Below are positions 50,528-61,900 of a stretch of DNA of 64,000 nt, piece after piece. The DNA is from Imperialibacter sp040222815 (GTDB lineage: Bacteria > Bacteroidota > Bacteroidia > Cytophagales > Cyclobacteriaceae): the NCBI RefSeq assembly GCF_040222815.1, contig NZ_JAVKCH010000057.1, positions 506,257 to 570,256 of the forward strand, read 5' to 3'. The notes under the pieces are model-generated. The model ran no database searches and was not told where the DNA came from. It was given only the letters and a program-made list of their open reading frames with translations. The number at the start of each line of letters is the position of its first letter. The stretch's first letter is position 1. The position numbers and the translations under genes are program-made.

Positions 50528-50663
50528 TAACAGCTACTGAGTTGACAGCGAAACAAATATAACTATATAAATAGAACCCGAAGAAAATGGTGTGTGGGAT
50601 TCCATTCCTAAAAAATTTGTTGGTGCCGTTGAGATACTTCTATAGCTTCTCAAAAAATATTGC

Positions 50664-52319
50664 ATGAAGAGAAGAGTCGTTTTGCTGCTGCTGCTGGTTT
50701 TAAGTTTTGGAAGCGGATTTTTTGTCGCTTCGAAGCACCCTTTTTCCAGGAAGGACATAGGCTCCGCACAAAAGCTTATCGGTTTGCAATTTGGCAAGGG
50801 CGATGTGGACACTATGTTCAGCTATCTGGAAAGGAACCTGACAGGTTATGAATTGATGAGAAATCTTCGGTTGCCCGAGACAGTTGTGCCGCCCCTGCTT
50901 TTTACCACCAATTATCGGGTGGACTCGAAAGAACAGCACAAAAAAATAGATTGGTCTGTAGAAACCAACCCAAACGCAGTTTCTAATGAAGAGCTGGCTT
51001 TTTTAAGTGTCGAGCAACTGGCTGCGCTAATCAAAGCAAAAAAGGTTTCTTCAGTTGAGCTGACTCAGTTGTTTCTCGATAGGATTAAGCAATACGACCC
51101 GACACTGCTGGCAGTGATAACCGTAACCGAGGAGCTTGCTTTGGCTCAGGCTCGAAAAATGGATGAAGAGCTTGCCGAAGGTAAATACCGGGGCCCATTG
51201 CATGGCATACCCTACGGCATCAAGGATTTGTTTGCTGTGCAGGGCTACCCCACCACCTGGGGTTCAAAACCGTACGAGCATCAGGAGCTGGATTACAATG
51301 CTACCGTCGTAGCAAAGCTTGACGAGGCTGGGGCTGTGCTGGTGGCAAAGCTCACATCAGGCGCTCTTGCCCGTGGCGACGTTTGGTTTGGCGGGCAAAC
51401 GAAAAACCCCTGGGATACCACGCAGGGAGCCAGTGGCTCCTCGGCCGGAGTGGGATCGGCCGTGGCTGCGGGGCTGGTGGCATTTGGTATTGGTACGGAA
51501 ACGCTCGGTTCCATTGTTAGCCCATCGTCCCGTTGTGGTGTGACCGGGTTGCGCCCCACTTTTGGAAGGGTGAGCCGATTCGGCTGCATGAGCCTGAGCT
51601 GGAGTATGGACAAGCCGGGGCCAATTGCCAAAACAGCCATGGATTGCGCCATTGTGTTAGAGGCCATTATGGGACCTGACAACCTCGATCTTACTGTCGA
51701 GGATGTCCGGCTGCAGCATCCGGCGGTGCTCTCGGCCAAATCGCTGCGAGTGGGTTATTTGAAGGGCATGATGGAGAACGACAGCACAGAGCTGGGAAAA
51801 AATGCGATTGCCATACTCAATAGACTAATGGAGGCAGGTTATGAAATGCAGGAGATTGAATTGCCTGCTGAGGATTCAATTCCCTACAGCTCTTTTGACG
51901 TGATTCTTAGGGCGGAGGCTGGCGCTTTTTTTGACGAGCTGGTGAGAAGCCATGATGTTGATAAGATGGTGGAACAGGCGGGCGGCTCCAGAGCTAACTC
52001 ACTGAGACAATCAAGGTTTATACCAGCCGTGGAATACCTTCAGGCGAATAGGCACAGGCAGGTGTTGATGGACAAGATGGACGAGGTTCTCGCTGACGTT
52101 GACATACTCATCGCACCCACGTTCAGCCGCCAGTTGCTGATAACAAATCTTACCGGGCACCCGGCGTTGGCTTTTCCAACTGGCTTCGATGACAAGAAGA
52201 GACCGACAAGCCTTACCCTGGTTGGTCATTTATTTGAAGAGGACAAGCTGGTTGCCTTTGGGTCAGAAATTCAGGGGTTGACGGATTTTCACCTTCAGCA
52301 TCCGTCTGTGTTCAAATAA
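50664..52319 (+). CDS. Exported amidase-signature enzyme
   Basis: A 551-residue enzyme. A signal anchor (VVLLLLLVLSFGSGFF) is followed by a linker and the amidase-signature domain (about 110-545). The catalytic Lys is in GIPYGIKDLF, the cis-Ser in QGASGSSAG, and the nucleophile segment is GTETLGSIVSPSS, where the consensus GTDTGGSIR is altered (Leu replaces a Gly) but the Ser is kept. The substrate (amide or aryl-acyl amide) is not identifiable. The signal anchor points to a periplasmic location, unlike GatA. Divergent from the rrf2 gene. Confidence 0.9.
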   Translation: MKRRVVLLLLLVLSFGSGFFVASKHPFSRKDIGSAQKLIGLQFGKGDVDTMFSYLERNLTGYELMRNLRLPETVVPPLLFTTNYRVDSKEQHKKIDWSVETNPNAVSNEELAFLSVEQLAALIKAKKVSSVELTQLFLDRIKQYDPTLLAVITVTEELALAQARKMDEELAEGKYRGPLHGIPYGIKDLFAVQGYPTTWGSKPYEHQELDYNATVVAKLDEAGAVLVAKLTSGALARGDVWFGGQTKNPWDTTQGASGSSAGVGSAVAAGLVAFGIGTETLGSIVSPSSRCGVTGLRPTFGRVSRFGCMSLSWSMDKPGPIAKTAMDCAIVLEAIMGPDNLDLTVEDVRLQHPAVLSAKSLRVGYLKGMMENDSTELGKNAIAILNRLMEAGYEMQEIELPAEDSIPYSSFDVILRAEAGAFFDELVRSHDVDKMVEQAGGSRANSLRQSRFIPAVEYLQANRHRQVLMDKMDEVLADVDILIAPTFSRQLLITNLTGHPALAFPTGFDDKKRPTSLTLVGHLFEEDKLVAFGSEIQGLTDFHLQHPSVFK

Positions 52320-52347
52320 AAAACCCTTCGGTATGAGGCCGAAGGGT
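52318..52347 (-). terminator. Intrinsic terminator of the CHAT gene
   Basis: ACCCTTCGG (52323-52331) pairs perfectly with CCGAAGGGT (52339-52347), and on the minus strand a run of six Ts follows. It lies 24 bases past the stop at 52371. Confidence 0.85.
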
Positions 52348-52370
52348 GCTTAAGCTCTTTTAGAACTGTT

Positions 52371-55300
52371 TTATTCGCCCACCATTATAAAGGCACCCCA
52401 GAAATAAGGCTCTGGATATTTTTCCTTCAGCGACTTTTGCGCATTAATAAAGGAGGCATGTTTATCTCCTGTCTTTAGCCAATTTTCATAAAAGTGAGTC
52501 ATGAGCTCTTGCGTGGCGTCGTCATCCACCGTCCACATCGACATGATCATACTTTTGGCACCCGCCACTCTAAAAGCCCTCTGGAGGCCGTAGACGCCTT
52601 CTCCATTTTGCACCTCGCCCAACCCCGTTTCGCACGCAGACAGCACCACCAACTCAGTACCATCAAGGTTGAGGTTCATCGCTTCGTAGGCGGTTAAAAT
52701 TCCGTCGTCGTCAGTCATTTCGCCGGTCGCCAGAAAACTGTTGGCGCCCGCAAACACGAGACCTGACTTAAGAAGTGGGTTCTCAATATACTTAGTATCA
52801 ATAGCTTCTTCAGGCTTGGGATCCTCAAGAAAAAACCCGTGCGTGGCTACATGCAAAGTACGGGGATATCTAACATTCTTAAGTGATGTCTCGATAGCAT
52901 TGTCTCCCAGAACAATTTCCGAAGAAGTTTTGCTCGACGTGTAAAGGGCGTTGATTTTTTCCACCTCCACTTTTGTTCCCGGGAGAAGCGCAAGCAGGTC
53001 GTCACTGTTTATGTAGCGATTGAGATTACCCCGGATTCCTCGTGGCAGGCCTCTGGAGGCTCCTCTTGTTAGACCACGGCTAACAGCTTCTTCGCCATCT
53101 GTGCCTCTCGACCCCCGTGTTCCACGAGTACCTCTGGTTCCCCGCACACCCCTACTATCTGCACCGCCTTCAGCGGCATCCGCAACGACGCTGGAAGCAA
53201 TGGCTTCTTCAGCTTTGATGTCTTCGAAGGCACCTTTGTTGTAGTTGGGGTACCCTATGAGCACCGCTTTGCCGTCCTTAGTTTGAAAGGCTGAGACTTT
53301 TCTTTCCTCCACCAGGTCTTTGGTATTGGTTACTACCTGAATCTCTATTTCGTCGAGAGTGTAATTGCCAGTGTCAGGGTTTCGCAAGGTGTAGATGCTG
53401 ATTTGATTAAAGGCTCCATCAGGAGACAAATACACCTTTTTGACACCTTCTAGTTTGTTAGCGATGGGCTTCCAGAATAGCCCGTATGAAAAGTCTTCTT
53501 CAATTTTGTAGCGAATGGCGTTTCTATAGTTGGCCAGGTAGCGGTCTTCCATTTGGTTGCCGTTTCTTATGATTACCAAATCAGGGTTGTCCTTTGTGTC
53601 GTTGCGAACAACTAACGCCGCATAGTATATATTGTCAGTAAAAACGCCACTTGAATCGGGCTTGAATTCTCTAAAACGGATAATTTCTACGGCCGCTTCT
53701 CCAGGTTTAAGCTTGTCTCGTACATTTTGCCAGGTGTAGTCTTTTTTCACAAAGGTATTGGAGAAGGCAGCCGAAGCTGTACTTAATTCCCTTTCCAGGG
53801 CGTTAGCAATGCTGGACAGGGAGTCAATTTTTCGATTTCTGATGTCTAGCTCCTCATCATTGGAAGAGTATAATTTGGCAATCTTTTCCTTTTGGCTTAT
53901 CCAATCCTGGTATTTGTTGATGATCACCGTGTCACCGCTGTTAAGGATGCTTTCACGCACTTTGTTGGTGGCGTATAAAATCAAGCCTTTCGTAGCCAGC
54001 TGAATATTGTACATATCGCCAATAAGAGCGGGATTGTCTTTGAACCTGTCAATGGCAAAAGAATTAAACTCTTCAAAGGCAGTTCTTAACTTGGTATAGT
54101 AGAACGTAGCTTTTTCGTCTTCGCTAAGGATGGGGAAATAAGCGTTGATCTGGGTGAAGAAGTTATCAAATGTCTCTTTGTAGAAGGCTTCAGCACCTTT
54201 TGAGTCTTTTTGAGCCCACTTGAGGATGGCTAGCTTATTCGTCGTTTCTGCGTATTTTGGGTGAGTGGCACCCAAAGCTCTCTTCCTTATTCTTAAAGAT
54301 TCGCTGTAATACTTATCGGCCTCGCTATAGTTTTCTCGTTTGAACTGAAGATTACCCATGTTGTGTACACTATTGGCGTAGTCTGGGTGACCTTCTCCTA
54401 ATACGGCTTTATCAGTGGCCAGTACTTCAGTCATTGTGCTGAGAGCCTTTTCCAACTGGCCATCGTTGATATACGCAAGTGCCAGGTTGGCCTGAGTGTA
54501 GGAGTAGTCGAAGCTTTCAGCACCCATAACATCGCCTATAATTTGCATTGCCTTTTCATATGCTTCGATGGACTGGCCGTGATTCCCCATATAATTGTAG
54601 ACAGACCCAAGGGCATCAAGAGAATAGGCATACAAAGGAGACTCCGTCCCATACAGTGTTGAATCTATTTTTAGCGCTTGTGTGAAGTAGTTAACGGCTT
54701 CATCGTAAAGGCCCATTCTGAATTTAACGGTTCCCGTGTAATTATAAATCAGGCTCTTTACCTGCTCGTTTTCTCCCTGGAGCCTGTTTAGAATTGAGTT
54801 GGCCGTTGTAAGCGTTTCTTCAGCTTCTGAATAGCGGCCTGCTGACTGATAGAGATAACTTAAGCTACTTAATGCAACAACATAATCAAGCGAGGCGCTT
54901 CCAACACTATTTTCCAGCAACTCCAGCGCTTGCTCGAAAGTCCTCTCCGATTTTGAATATTCTCCGGTGGCGGTGTATAAAATGGCGAGATTGGTGACTA
55001 CTGAAGGATAATTGGGATTGTCACGATCAATTTCTCTCATTAGTTTTCTAAGCGTGGTTTCGCTGTCTTTGAAGCGCCCCATGCTCTTGTAGAGGTCAGC
55101 GAGGTTTTTCACAGTCCTTGCGTATTCCTCGCTTTTATTGCCGTAGGTCTTTTTGTCTTCCTCTGCCAGCTCCAAAAACAGCCTTTCAGACTCCTGATAG
55201 TCGCCAAGCCCCATGGCATAGAAAGCCAGGTTGAACAACAAACCGCCATAATTGTATTCTGACTTATCCTGAATGGATTGTCGTAGGGCATATTCCTTTT

Positions 55301-55589
55301 TGTAGTAATCATAGGCCTTCATGGGGTCGCCCTCCACATCGTAGGACTCACCCAAAAACGAGTAAACCAGGGCCGTAAGGGTGTCTTTTTTAGGCTCGGA
55401 GAACTTCAGAAGATCGGCTTCGAGATCAAGAATAGTAGGGTAGTCATAATCATCGTACGCTTTTTTCGCCTTTTCGAAAGTTTTTTTGAATGGCTTACTG
55501 TCAAACTTATACTGGGCTGATGCAGGCAGAAATGCCAACGCCATAAAAAAAATCAGAAAGCCTTTAAAAATCAAAATGTGGGTCTTCAT
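52371..55589 (-). CDS. TPR-CHAT protease-like protein with RG-rich insert
   Basis: A 1072-residue exported or periplasmic protein (signal FLIFFMALAFLPASAQ). Residues about 50-460 are tetratricopeptide repeats (GDYQESERLFLELAEEDKK, YPSVVTNLAILYTATGEYSKSERTF). The C-terminal CHAT domain (caspase fold) has the dyad His917 (HVATHGFF) and Cys986 (LSACETGLG), so it may be an active cysteine peptidase. Residues about 809-852 are a low-complexity insert with eleven Arg-Gly pairs (VRGTRGTRG repeated, SRGLTRG) inside the CHAT domain, absent from typical members. No gasdermin, csx or partner gene is seen nearby. The substrate is unknown. Confidence 0.87.
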   Translation of the reverse strand: MKTHILIFKGFLIFFMALAFLPASAQYKFDSKPFKKTFEKAKKAYDDYDYPTILDLEADLLKFSEPKKDTLTALVYSFLGESYDVEGDPMKAYDYYKKEYALRQSIQDKSEYNYGGLLFNLAFYAMGLGDYQESERLFLELAEEDKKTYGNKSEEYARTVKNLADLYKSMGRFKDSETTLRKLMREIDRDNPNYPSVVTNLAILYTATGEYSKSERTFEQALELLENSVGSASLDYVVALSSLSYLYQSAGRYSEAEETLTTANSILNRLQGENEQVKSLIYNYTGTVKFRMGLYDEAVNYFTQALKIDSTLYGTESPLYAYSLDALGSVYNYMGNHGQSIEAYEKAMQIIGDVMGAESFDYSYTQANLALAYINDGQLEKALSTMTEVLATDKAVLGEGHPDYANSVHNMGNLQFKRENYSEADKYYSESLRIRKRALGATHPKYAETTNKLAILKWAQKDSKGAEAFYKETFDNFFTQINAYFPILSEDEKATFYYTKLRTAFEEFNSFAIDRFKDNPALIGDMYNIQLATKGLILYATNKVRESILNSGDTVIINKYQDWISQKEKIAKLYSSNDEELDIRNRKIDSLSSIANALERELSTASAAFSNTFVKKDYTWQNVRDKLKPGEAAVEIIRFREFKPDSSGVFTDNIYYAALVVRNDTKDNPDLVIIRNGNQMEDRYLANYRNAIRYKIEEDFSYGLFWKPIANKLEGVKKVYLSPDGAFNQISIYTLRNPDTGNYTLDEIEIQVVTNTKDLVEERKVSAFQTKDGKAVLIGYPNYNKGAFEDIKAEEAIASSVVADAAEGGADSRGVRGTRGTRGTRGSRGTDGEEAVSRGLTRGASRGLPRGIRGNLNRYINSDDLLALLPGTKVEVEKINALYTSSKTSSEIVLGDNAIETSLKNVRYPRTLHVATHGFFLEDPKPEEAIDTKYIENPLLKSGLVFAGANSFLATGEMTDDDGILTAYEAMNLNLDGTELVVLSACETGLGEVQNGEGVYGLQRAFRVAGAKSMIMSMWTVDDDATQELMTHFYENWLKTGDKHASFINAQKSLKEKYPEPYFWGAFIMVGE

Positions 55590-55996
55590 GAACCGTCAGA
55601 TTTAGGTTGATTGCTTTAACCGAACAAGTTACAACATAGAAATATAAAAATCTCAAAAAAAAATAGGATTTCTCTAATTCGACAAGCCTGAAAAACAGGC
55701 ACAGAGAGACATTTGTCGTTTAGCGGATTTGGAGACGTGCAAAAACGGGACAATTTGGCAGTAGAATGATGCTAATCGCAAAAAATATTTACTATGAAAC
55801 CCAATGACCGGAATAGTTTATGTCAACTTTTGAAGTTAAGTTTAAACTTGAAAGCTTCAGAGATAATTGTCCTTGAAGCAATTATATTATGATACCCTCC
55901 AGCTATAATATGCAATTCTTTTTTCGAAGATGCTTAAATCGAGCGTCGGGCCAACTTCATTCTTTTTAGTTTTTCACTATTTCTACTGGGTTTATT
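55590..55996. other. Promoter region between the CHAT gene and the giant gene
   Basis: This 407-base AT-rich spacer holds a perfect 12-base palindrome AAGTTTAAACTT (55838-55849), an inverted repeat ATAATTG/CAATTAT (55863-55885) and a hairpin GCCTG-AAAAA-CAGGC (55686-55700). No gene or terminator for the rightward gene was recognised. A perfect -7 box was not found; promoters of both divergent genes are presumed here. Confidence 0.5.
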
Positions 55997-58900
55997 ATGC
56001 CTATTCAGAAGCGCCTTTTTCCTGCTACCAGGATACTGTTGGTAGCGTGTGTCATTTTACTGCCTTTTTCGCAGGCTTTTTCGCAGATGTCAGTTTCAAC
56101 CACAACGCCATTTGTTAACGAAACAAATATTGTAGCGAGTGATGATATCATTCTGATTTTTGATGCAACTCTAGATGGTACAACACTAAACGCTACCAAT
56201 ATCCGGGTCATGGGAAGCAGGTCCGGTCTTCATTCTGCGGTGTACTCTGGCGGAGGCACAACAAGTCTTACGATAAATCCTGACGTTGATTTTTTTGCTG
56301 GAGAGAAAGTAACGGTGACCATAACAGATGGTGTACTTGCCCTTTCTACCCAAGCGGCAGTTCCATATACACTGTCTTTCACAATTGAGACGGGCCCCTT
56401 CGAAGGAGCATTCATCAAACAATCAACGAACTTAGAAGGTGTTGTAGACGGATCGGCAAGTTGGGCGGACTATGATGGAGATGGTGATTTTGATGTGGTG
56501 GTGAGTGGTTGGGATTTTGAATATGGTGCAGTAATCACAAAGATTTTTAGTAACTCCGGAAGCAATTTTGAAGATATAGGGGCATCACTTAGCGCGGCTT
56601 ATGAGGGTAGTGTCGATTGGGGAGATTATGACAATGATGGTGACTTGGATTTATTTCTAACCGGCTATGGCGATACAGAAGGAGTTCCTATTGCCATTCT
56701 TTATAATAACAATTCCGGAACATTTGAAGTGGTAAGTGGCCCGTTTCAAGGTGTATACAACTCCGAAGCCGATTGGGGTGACTTTGACAATGATGGCGAT
56801 TTGGATCTTATTGTCCAAGGACTAAATTCGAATGGAGGAGTTAACTCCACGAATTTGTACAGAAACGATGCGGGAACTTTCGTTAATCATAACGCAGGTT
56901 TAACGGCTGTAGACCAGGGTGGCGTGGCTTGGGGAGATTATGATAACGATGGAGATCTTGACCTTGTAAGTAGTGGTAATCCAGATAGCGGGCCTTCAAT
57001 TACCACAATTTATCGAAATGATGGTGGCGTATTCACAGATATCGTGGCAGGACTTGAAGGAAAGTCCTTTGGTAAAGTGGCCTGGGGTGATTATGATAAT
57101 GATGGAGACCTCGACCTGATTGTTTCTGGATCCGGCGTCGACAACGCCCCAATTATCTATAGAAATGATGCTGGTTCTTTTGTGGACAGTAATGCAGGGC
57201 TGCTGGAGAATGCAGAAGGAGAATTTGCCTGGGGTGATTATGATGGCGACGGAGATCTTGACCTTGTTATCAATGGATCTGGCGAAACCAATGACCCAAC
57301 AACAACTATCTACATCAACAATTCTGGAACTTATGTGAATTCCGGGATAAAAGTTGATAACTATCTTTATAGTACTGCTGATTGGGGTGATTATGACAAC
57401 GACGGTGACCTCGACCTTTTGATGACGGGAACGGATGACTTCAATGGAGGAAGGATTGCCTTGTATATGAACACAATAGCTCCACCAGCTATCTACAACG
57501 CCACAAACGTCACTGCTGCGGGATTTACGCCTAACTTAGTCGCACCGCCAGGCGCAGTAGATCTCCTTGTTGACGTATCCACAGATCCGGCATTTGGCTC
57601 ATTTTTGCCTTCTGGACAGGATATCAGTGTAGGTATATTAGGCGGGGTTGATATCGCCGTCACGCTCACACCAGGCACGCAATATTTTTATCGGGCAAAG
57701 ACAGATTTTGGAGGAGGGACTGAGAGCACTTACTATGTTTCCAATGGGTTTATGGTAAAGCAGGGAAATGCCTTGACTTTTACCGGGACCCAATATGTCG
57801 AAACCTTCGACAACCTTATATCGGCACCGGCAGGGGACTTCACAATTGAATTCTGGTTCAAAACAAATGCCACCGGGAATAGGGTCTTTATTGAAAGGGG
57901 AACTTCTGAGTTACAATATTCCATCCAACAATTAGTAACCACCAACCAAATTGGACTCATTGTTAATGGTGGCACTATGAAAACCAATGGATCCTACAAC
58001 GATGGTAGGTGGCACCAGGTGGCAGTTGTCTATCGTGGCAGCAACGATGGCACCATCTATGTGGATGGCATCGACGATACTGACACGGGGTCTAATACCT
58101 TAGGCATACCAGCTTACGCATTTGGTCGTTTAAACATCGGTGACCGCAGATTTGGCGGCACATTCAATATCGAAGGAAGCATCGACGAAGTGAGAATTTG
58201 GGACGATGAACGCACACTAACGGAGATCAACGACTTCTGCTACGCAAAGTTGACCGGAGCTGAGACGGGCCTGCTGGTTTACTACCGTTTTGATGAAACC
58301 ACGGGGCTAGTGTTGCCAGATTTGTCGGGCAATGGCTTGAATGGCGACCTGAATAATATGGCAGGCACGGAATGGGTGACCTCTTATGCAGGCCAAAAGC
58401 CATTTGTAACTACATGGGTAACCAGTGATGGTACCATTACTGTACCCACGACCGGCTCGGGCTACAACTATGACATCACTTGGGCCAACCTTACTACGGC
58501 ATTTCAGGGTGATGGTTTGATAACAGGGCAAACAGGCGATTACCAGATAACAGGGTTGACCAATGGGGATACCTATCAGATTGAGATTACGGGAGATTTC
58601 CCTAGAATTTATTTTAATTCAGGGGCCGAAAAGGATAAAATCACGACGATTGAGCAGTGGGGAGATATTGTGTGGACTAGCATGGAGTCCGCTTTTCTTA
58701 ATTGTACCAACCTCACCTACAACGCAACTGACGCTCCCGATTTGACGAATGTTACAAGTTTGGACAATATGTTCAGTGGAGCTACTTCTTTCAATGGAGA
58801 TATTGGTAACTGGAACATTTCAAGTGTGGCTAGTATGGCCAATATGCTGGATAACACAGCGATTTCTACAGCTAATTTCGATGCGACATTGACTGGTTGG

Positions 58901-61900
58901 GCGGCGCAGACTCCAATGTCATTCGTAACTCTGGGAGCGAATGGTTTAACTTACTGCGAGGCAACCTCTGCCTACATGACCCTTACTTCCGGCTACGGAT
59001 GGTCTATTTCGGATGCAGGACAGCTTTGTCCCCCCAAAACCATTTATGTAAACAACAATGCATCCGGATTGAATAACGGAACTTCCTGGATCGACGCTTA
59101 CACAGACTTGCAGGACGCTCTCTCAGTTGCTGTAGACGGTGACCAGATATGGGTGGCCAACGGTGTATACAGGCCTGATGGGATCAATGCGGGCAACACC
59201 TCTCTTTCGTTCGTGATCACTCAAAACGATCTGAGTATTTTTGGTGGTTTTGATGGCACTGAAGGCAGCCTTGGTGAGAGGTACGCAGATCCGTCGCAGA
59301 CGGTTTTAAGTGGTGACCTCAACGGCGACGATGACTTCAACTTTTCTTTTATTTCTGACAACTCAAATAACGTCGTTATCGTCAGCAACGTGACTGGGGT
59401 TTACCTAGATGGTCTGACAATAAGCGGGGGTAATGCGGCCGGCGATGGTGGCGGAATCTACTCATCAACGGCTGAATTTAGTATTAATAATGTGTTTGTT
59501 GAGTATAATTATGCCGGAACAAGTGGCGGTGGTGCTTATATCACGGGCACTAGTGTAACAGTACTTAATAGTCATTTCCAGAACAACCAGGCCACCACTG
59601 GAGGAGGTGCTTATTTGCTCAACTCGGAGCCGTTCATCTACCGCAGCGTTTTTCAATACAATGAGGCTGTTTCAGGTGGTGGGCTCTATATGAATGGATC
59701 GAACCTCGTTGACAACTCTGTAAGCTACTATAATAAGTTCCTCAACAATGGAACAACAGCTACAACTGGCGGGGGTATATATCTTCAGGAAAGCTATTTT
59801 GAAGCTTTTCAGAATCTATTTGCGGGTAACTTTGCCTATGACTACGGTGGGGCAATTGTCGTCGATGCCCTGTCTACCTCTATCGTGGTCAATTCTACCA
59901 TTGCTGACAATGCTTCGAATGACGGGTCAGGCGCTCTGAACTTCTTCGTAGGAGCAACTGTCCAAGTTGACAACTCAATTTTTTGGGGGAATACTTCGGT
60001 AGCACAGGCAGGTAGTTTGAAAAACTTTAATGACGGCGGAGCGTTTACGATCCAAAACTCCATAGTGGAGGATTGGGATAATACGGCTTATGCCGCTGAG
60101 ACTGAAAGCAACATTTACCTCACCGATCCCCTGTTTATCAATTCGGCCAATCAGGACTATCACCTTTTGCTGGCATCACCAGCTATCGATGCCGGCGATA
60201 ATTTTGTTCTTGAACAACCTTTCTATATCGACATATTTGATGAGGACCAGAATGCAGACTTTTTGGAGTATGCACCATACGATTTAGGAAAGAGCCCCAG
60301 ATACTACAACTTTACAGTAGATTTGGGTGCTTTTGAACACCAGGGCAACCCCGATCCCTTGTTGTTCTCCTATGTAGATGTGAATGCGGTGGGAAATAAC
60401 GATGGAAGCACCTGGGCAGACGCCTTCACCGATTTGCAAAGCGCACTGGCTGCTGCTGTTGATGGCTCTCAGATTTGGGTAGCCGCAGGCACTTATTATC
60501 CTAGTGGCGACGACCCCTCAGTTTCATTCGTGATACCTTCGGGGACGTCTGTTTATGGTGGTTTCAATGGAACAGAGTCGAGTCTTTCACAAAGAGACCC
60601 GGAAGCTAATATTACCATTCTTGATGGAGACTCCCCTAATTTTCTGAACAGTTACCTTGTCGTTTATATTGGAGGCTCTGGCAACAATGCATGGCTTGAC
60701 GGTTTTACTGTTAGAGGCGGTAGTGGGGAGTTTGGAACCGATAACTATGGCGGAGGCATTAAGATCGAAGGAGGGGCCGATCCAATTTTGGCCAACCTCA
60801 TCATTCAACTGAATCAGAACGATTTCGGTGCCGGCTTGTATGCAGCTAATAGCTCGGTCACTATTGAAAATTCGGCATTTCTTTCTAACTCGGTGACCAA
60901 TTTTGGAACAGGAGGGGCTATTTATGCCGACAATGCTATCATTAAGATTTCGAATAGCTATTTTAACAACAACACAGCGTGGGAAGCCGGCGGTATTTAT
61001 CTTTCGAACGGATCTTCTCTACTGGCTGTCAGTGTCGATTTCGATACGAATAGTGCGTTTGGCCTGAATGGGGGAGCCATTGGATCCCTCGATTCAGACA
61101 TTTCCCTCACAAATGGGAGATTCTACAATAACTCTGGGAATCCGGGTGCTGGGATTTATTTTAAATCGGCTTCATCTGATCACAGTGTGATCTTAACTCA
61201 AACAACATTTACCACTTCATCCAGTAGCGATGGAGTAGCAGTTGTTTCTTCCGGCGGCTTTGTTTCCAGCGCTGTCATTAGCAACAGTATTCTTTGGGCT
61301 AATGCAGGTAGTCAGATCAATATTATTGACGACGGCTCCAATCTTGACATTTCCAACTCGGTTGTGGATTCTTGGAACATAGGAGATTATTCGGGCTTTG
61401 CAGGAACAATTAACGCTGCCAATATATCGGTGGCGGATCCCCTTTTCACCTCGCCGGGCACGGGAGACCTCTCCATCCAAAGTGGGTCTTCAGCACAGGA
61501 TTTCGGCGATATCTCTTTCCTTCCGCTTGACGACCTTGACGTCGACAACGATGCGAATACTGTTGAAGTGTTGCCTTTGGATTTGGCGGGCAATCCCCGT
61601 ATTTCAAATGCTCAGGTCGACGCTGGTGCCTATGAAATTCAGGTGGGACCAGGCCCTTTTGTAGTAACTGCCAATAATGGCGAAATACCCCTGGCGGCGG
61701 TGAACAATGGTACTTCTGATGTCGTCCTGGGCGGTTTGGCAGTTAATATCACAACTGGAACCACGTTGACAAGAGCAGCTTTTACTTCCAATGTAGATCT
61801 AAGTAAAAGCTTTCAAAACTACAGGTTGTATCACTCTGTGGATGAGTTTTTCTCCACATCGGGCGACAATGTGTTGTTGAGCAGTAGTCCATTTTTGTCG

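Noticed and set aside
17003..55716. A 15-base identical sequence (CAGAGAGACATTTGT) near 17003 and near 55702
   Set aside because: About one or two such matches are expected by chance in a window of this size, and the contexts differ.
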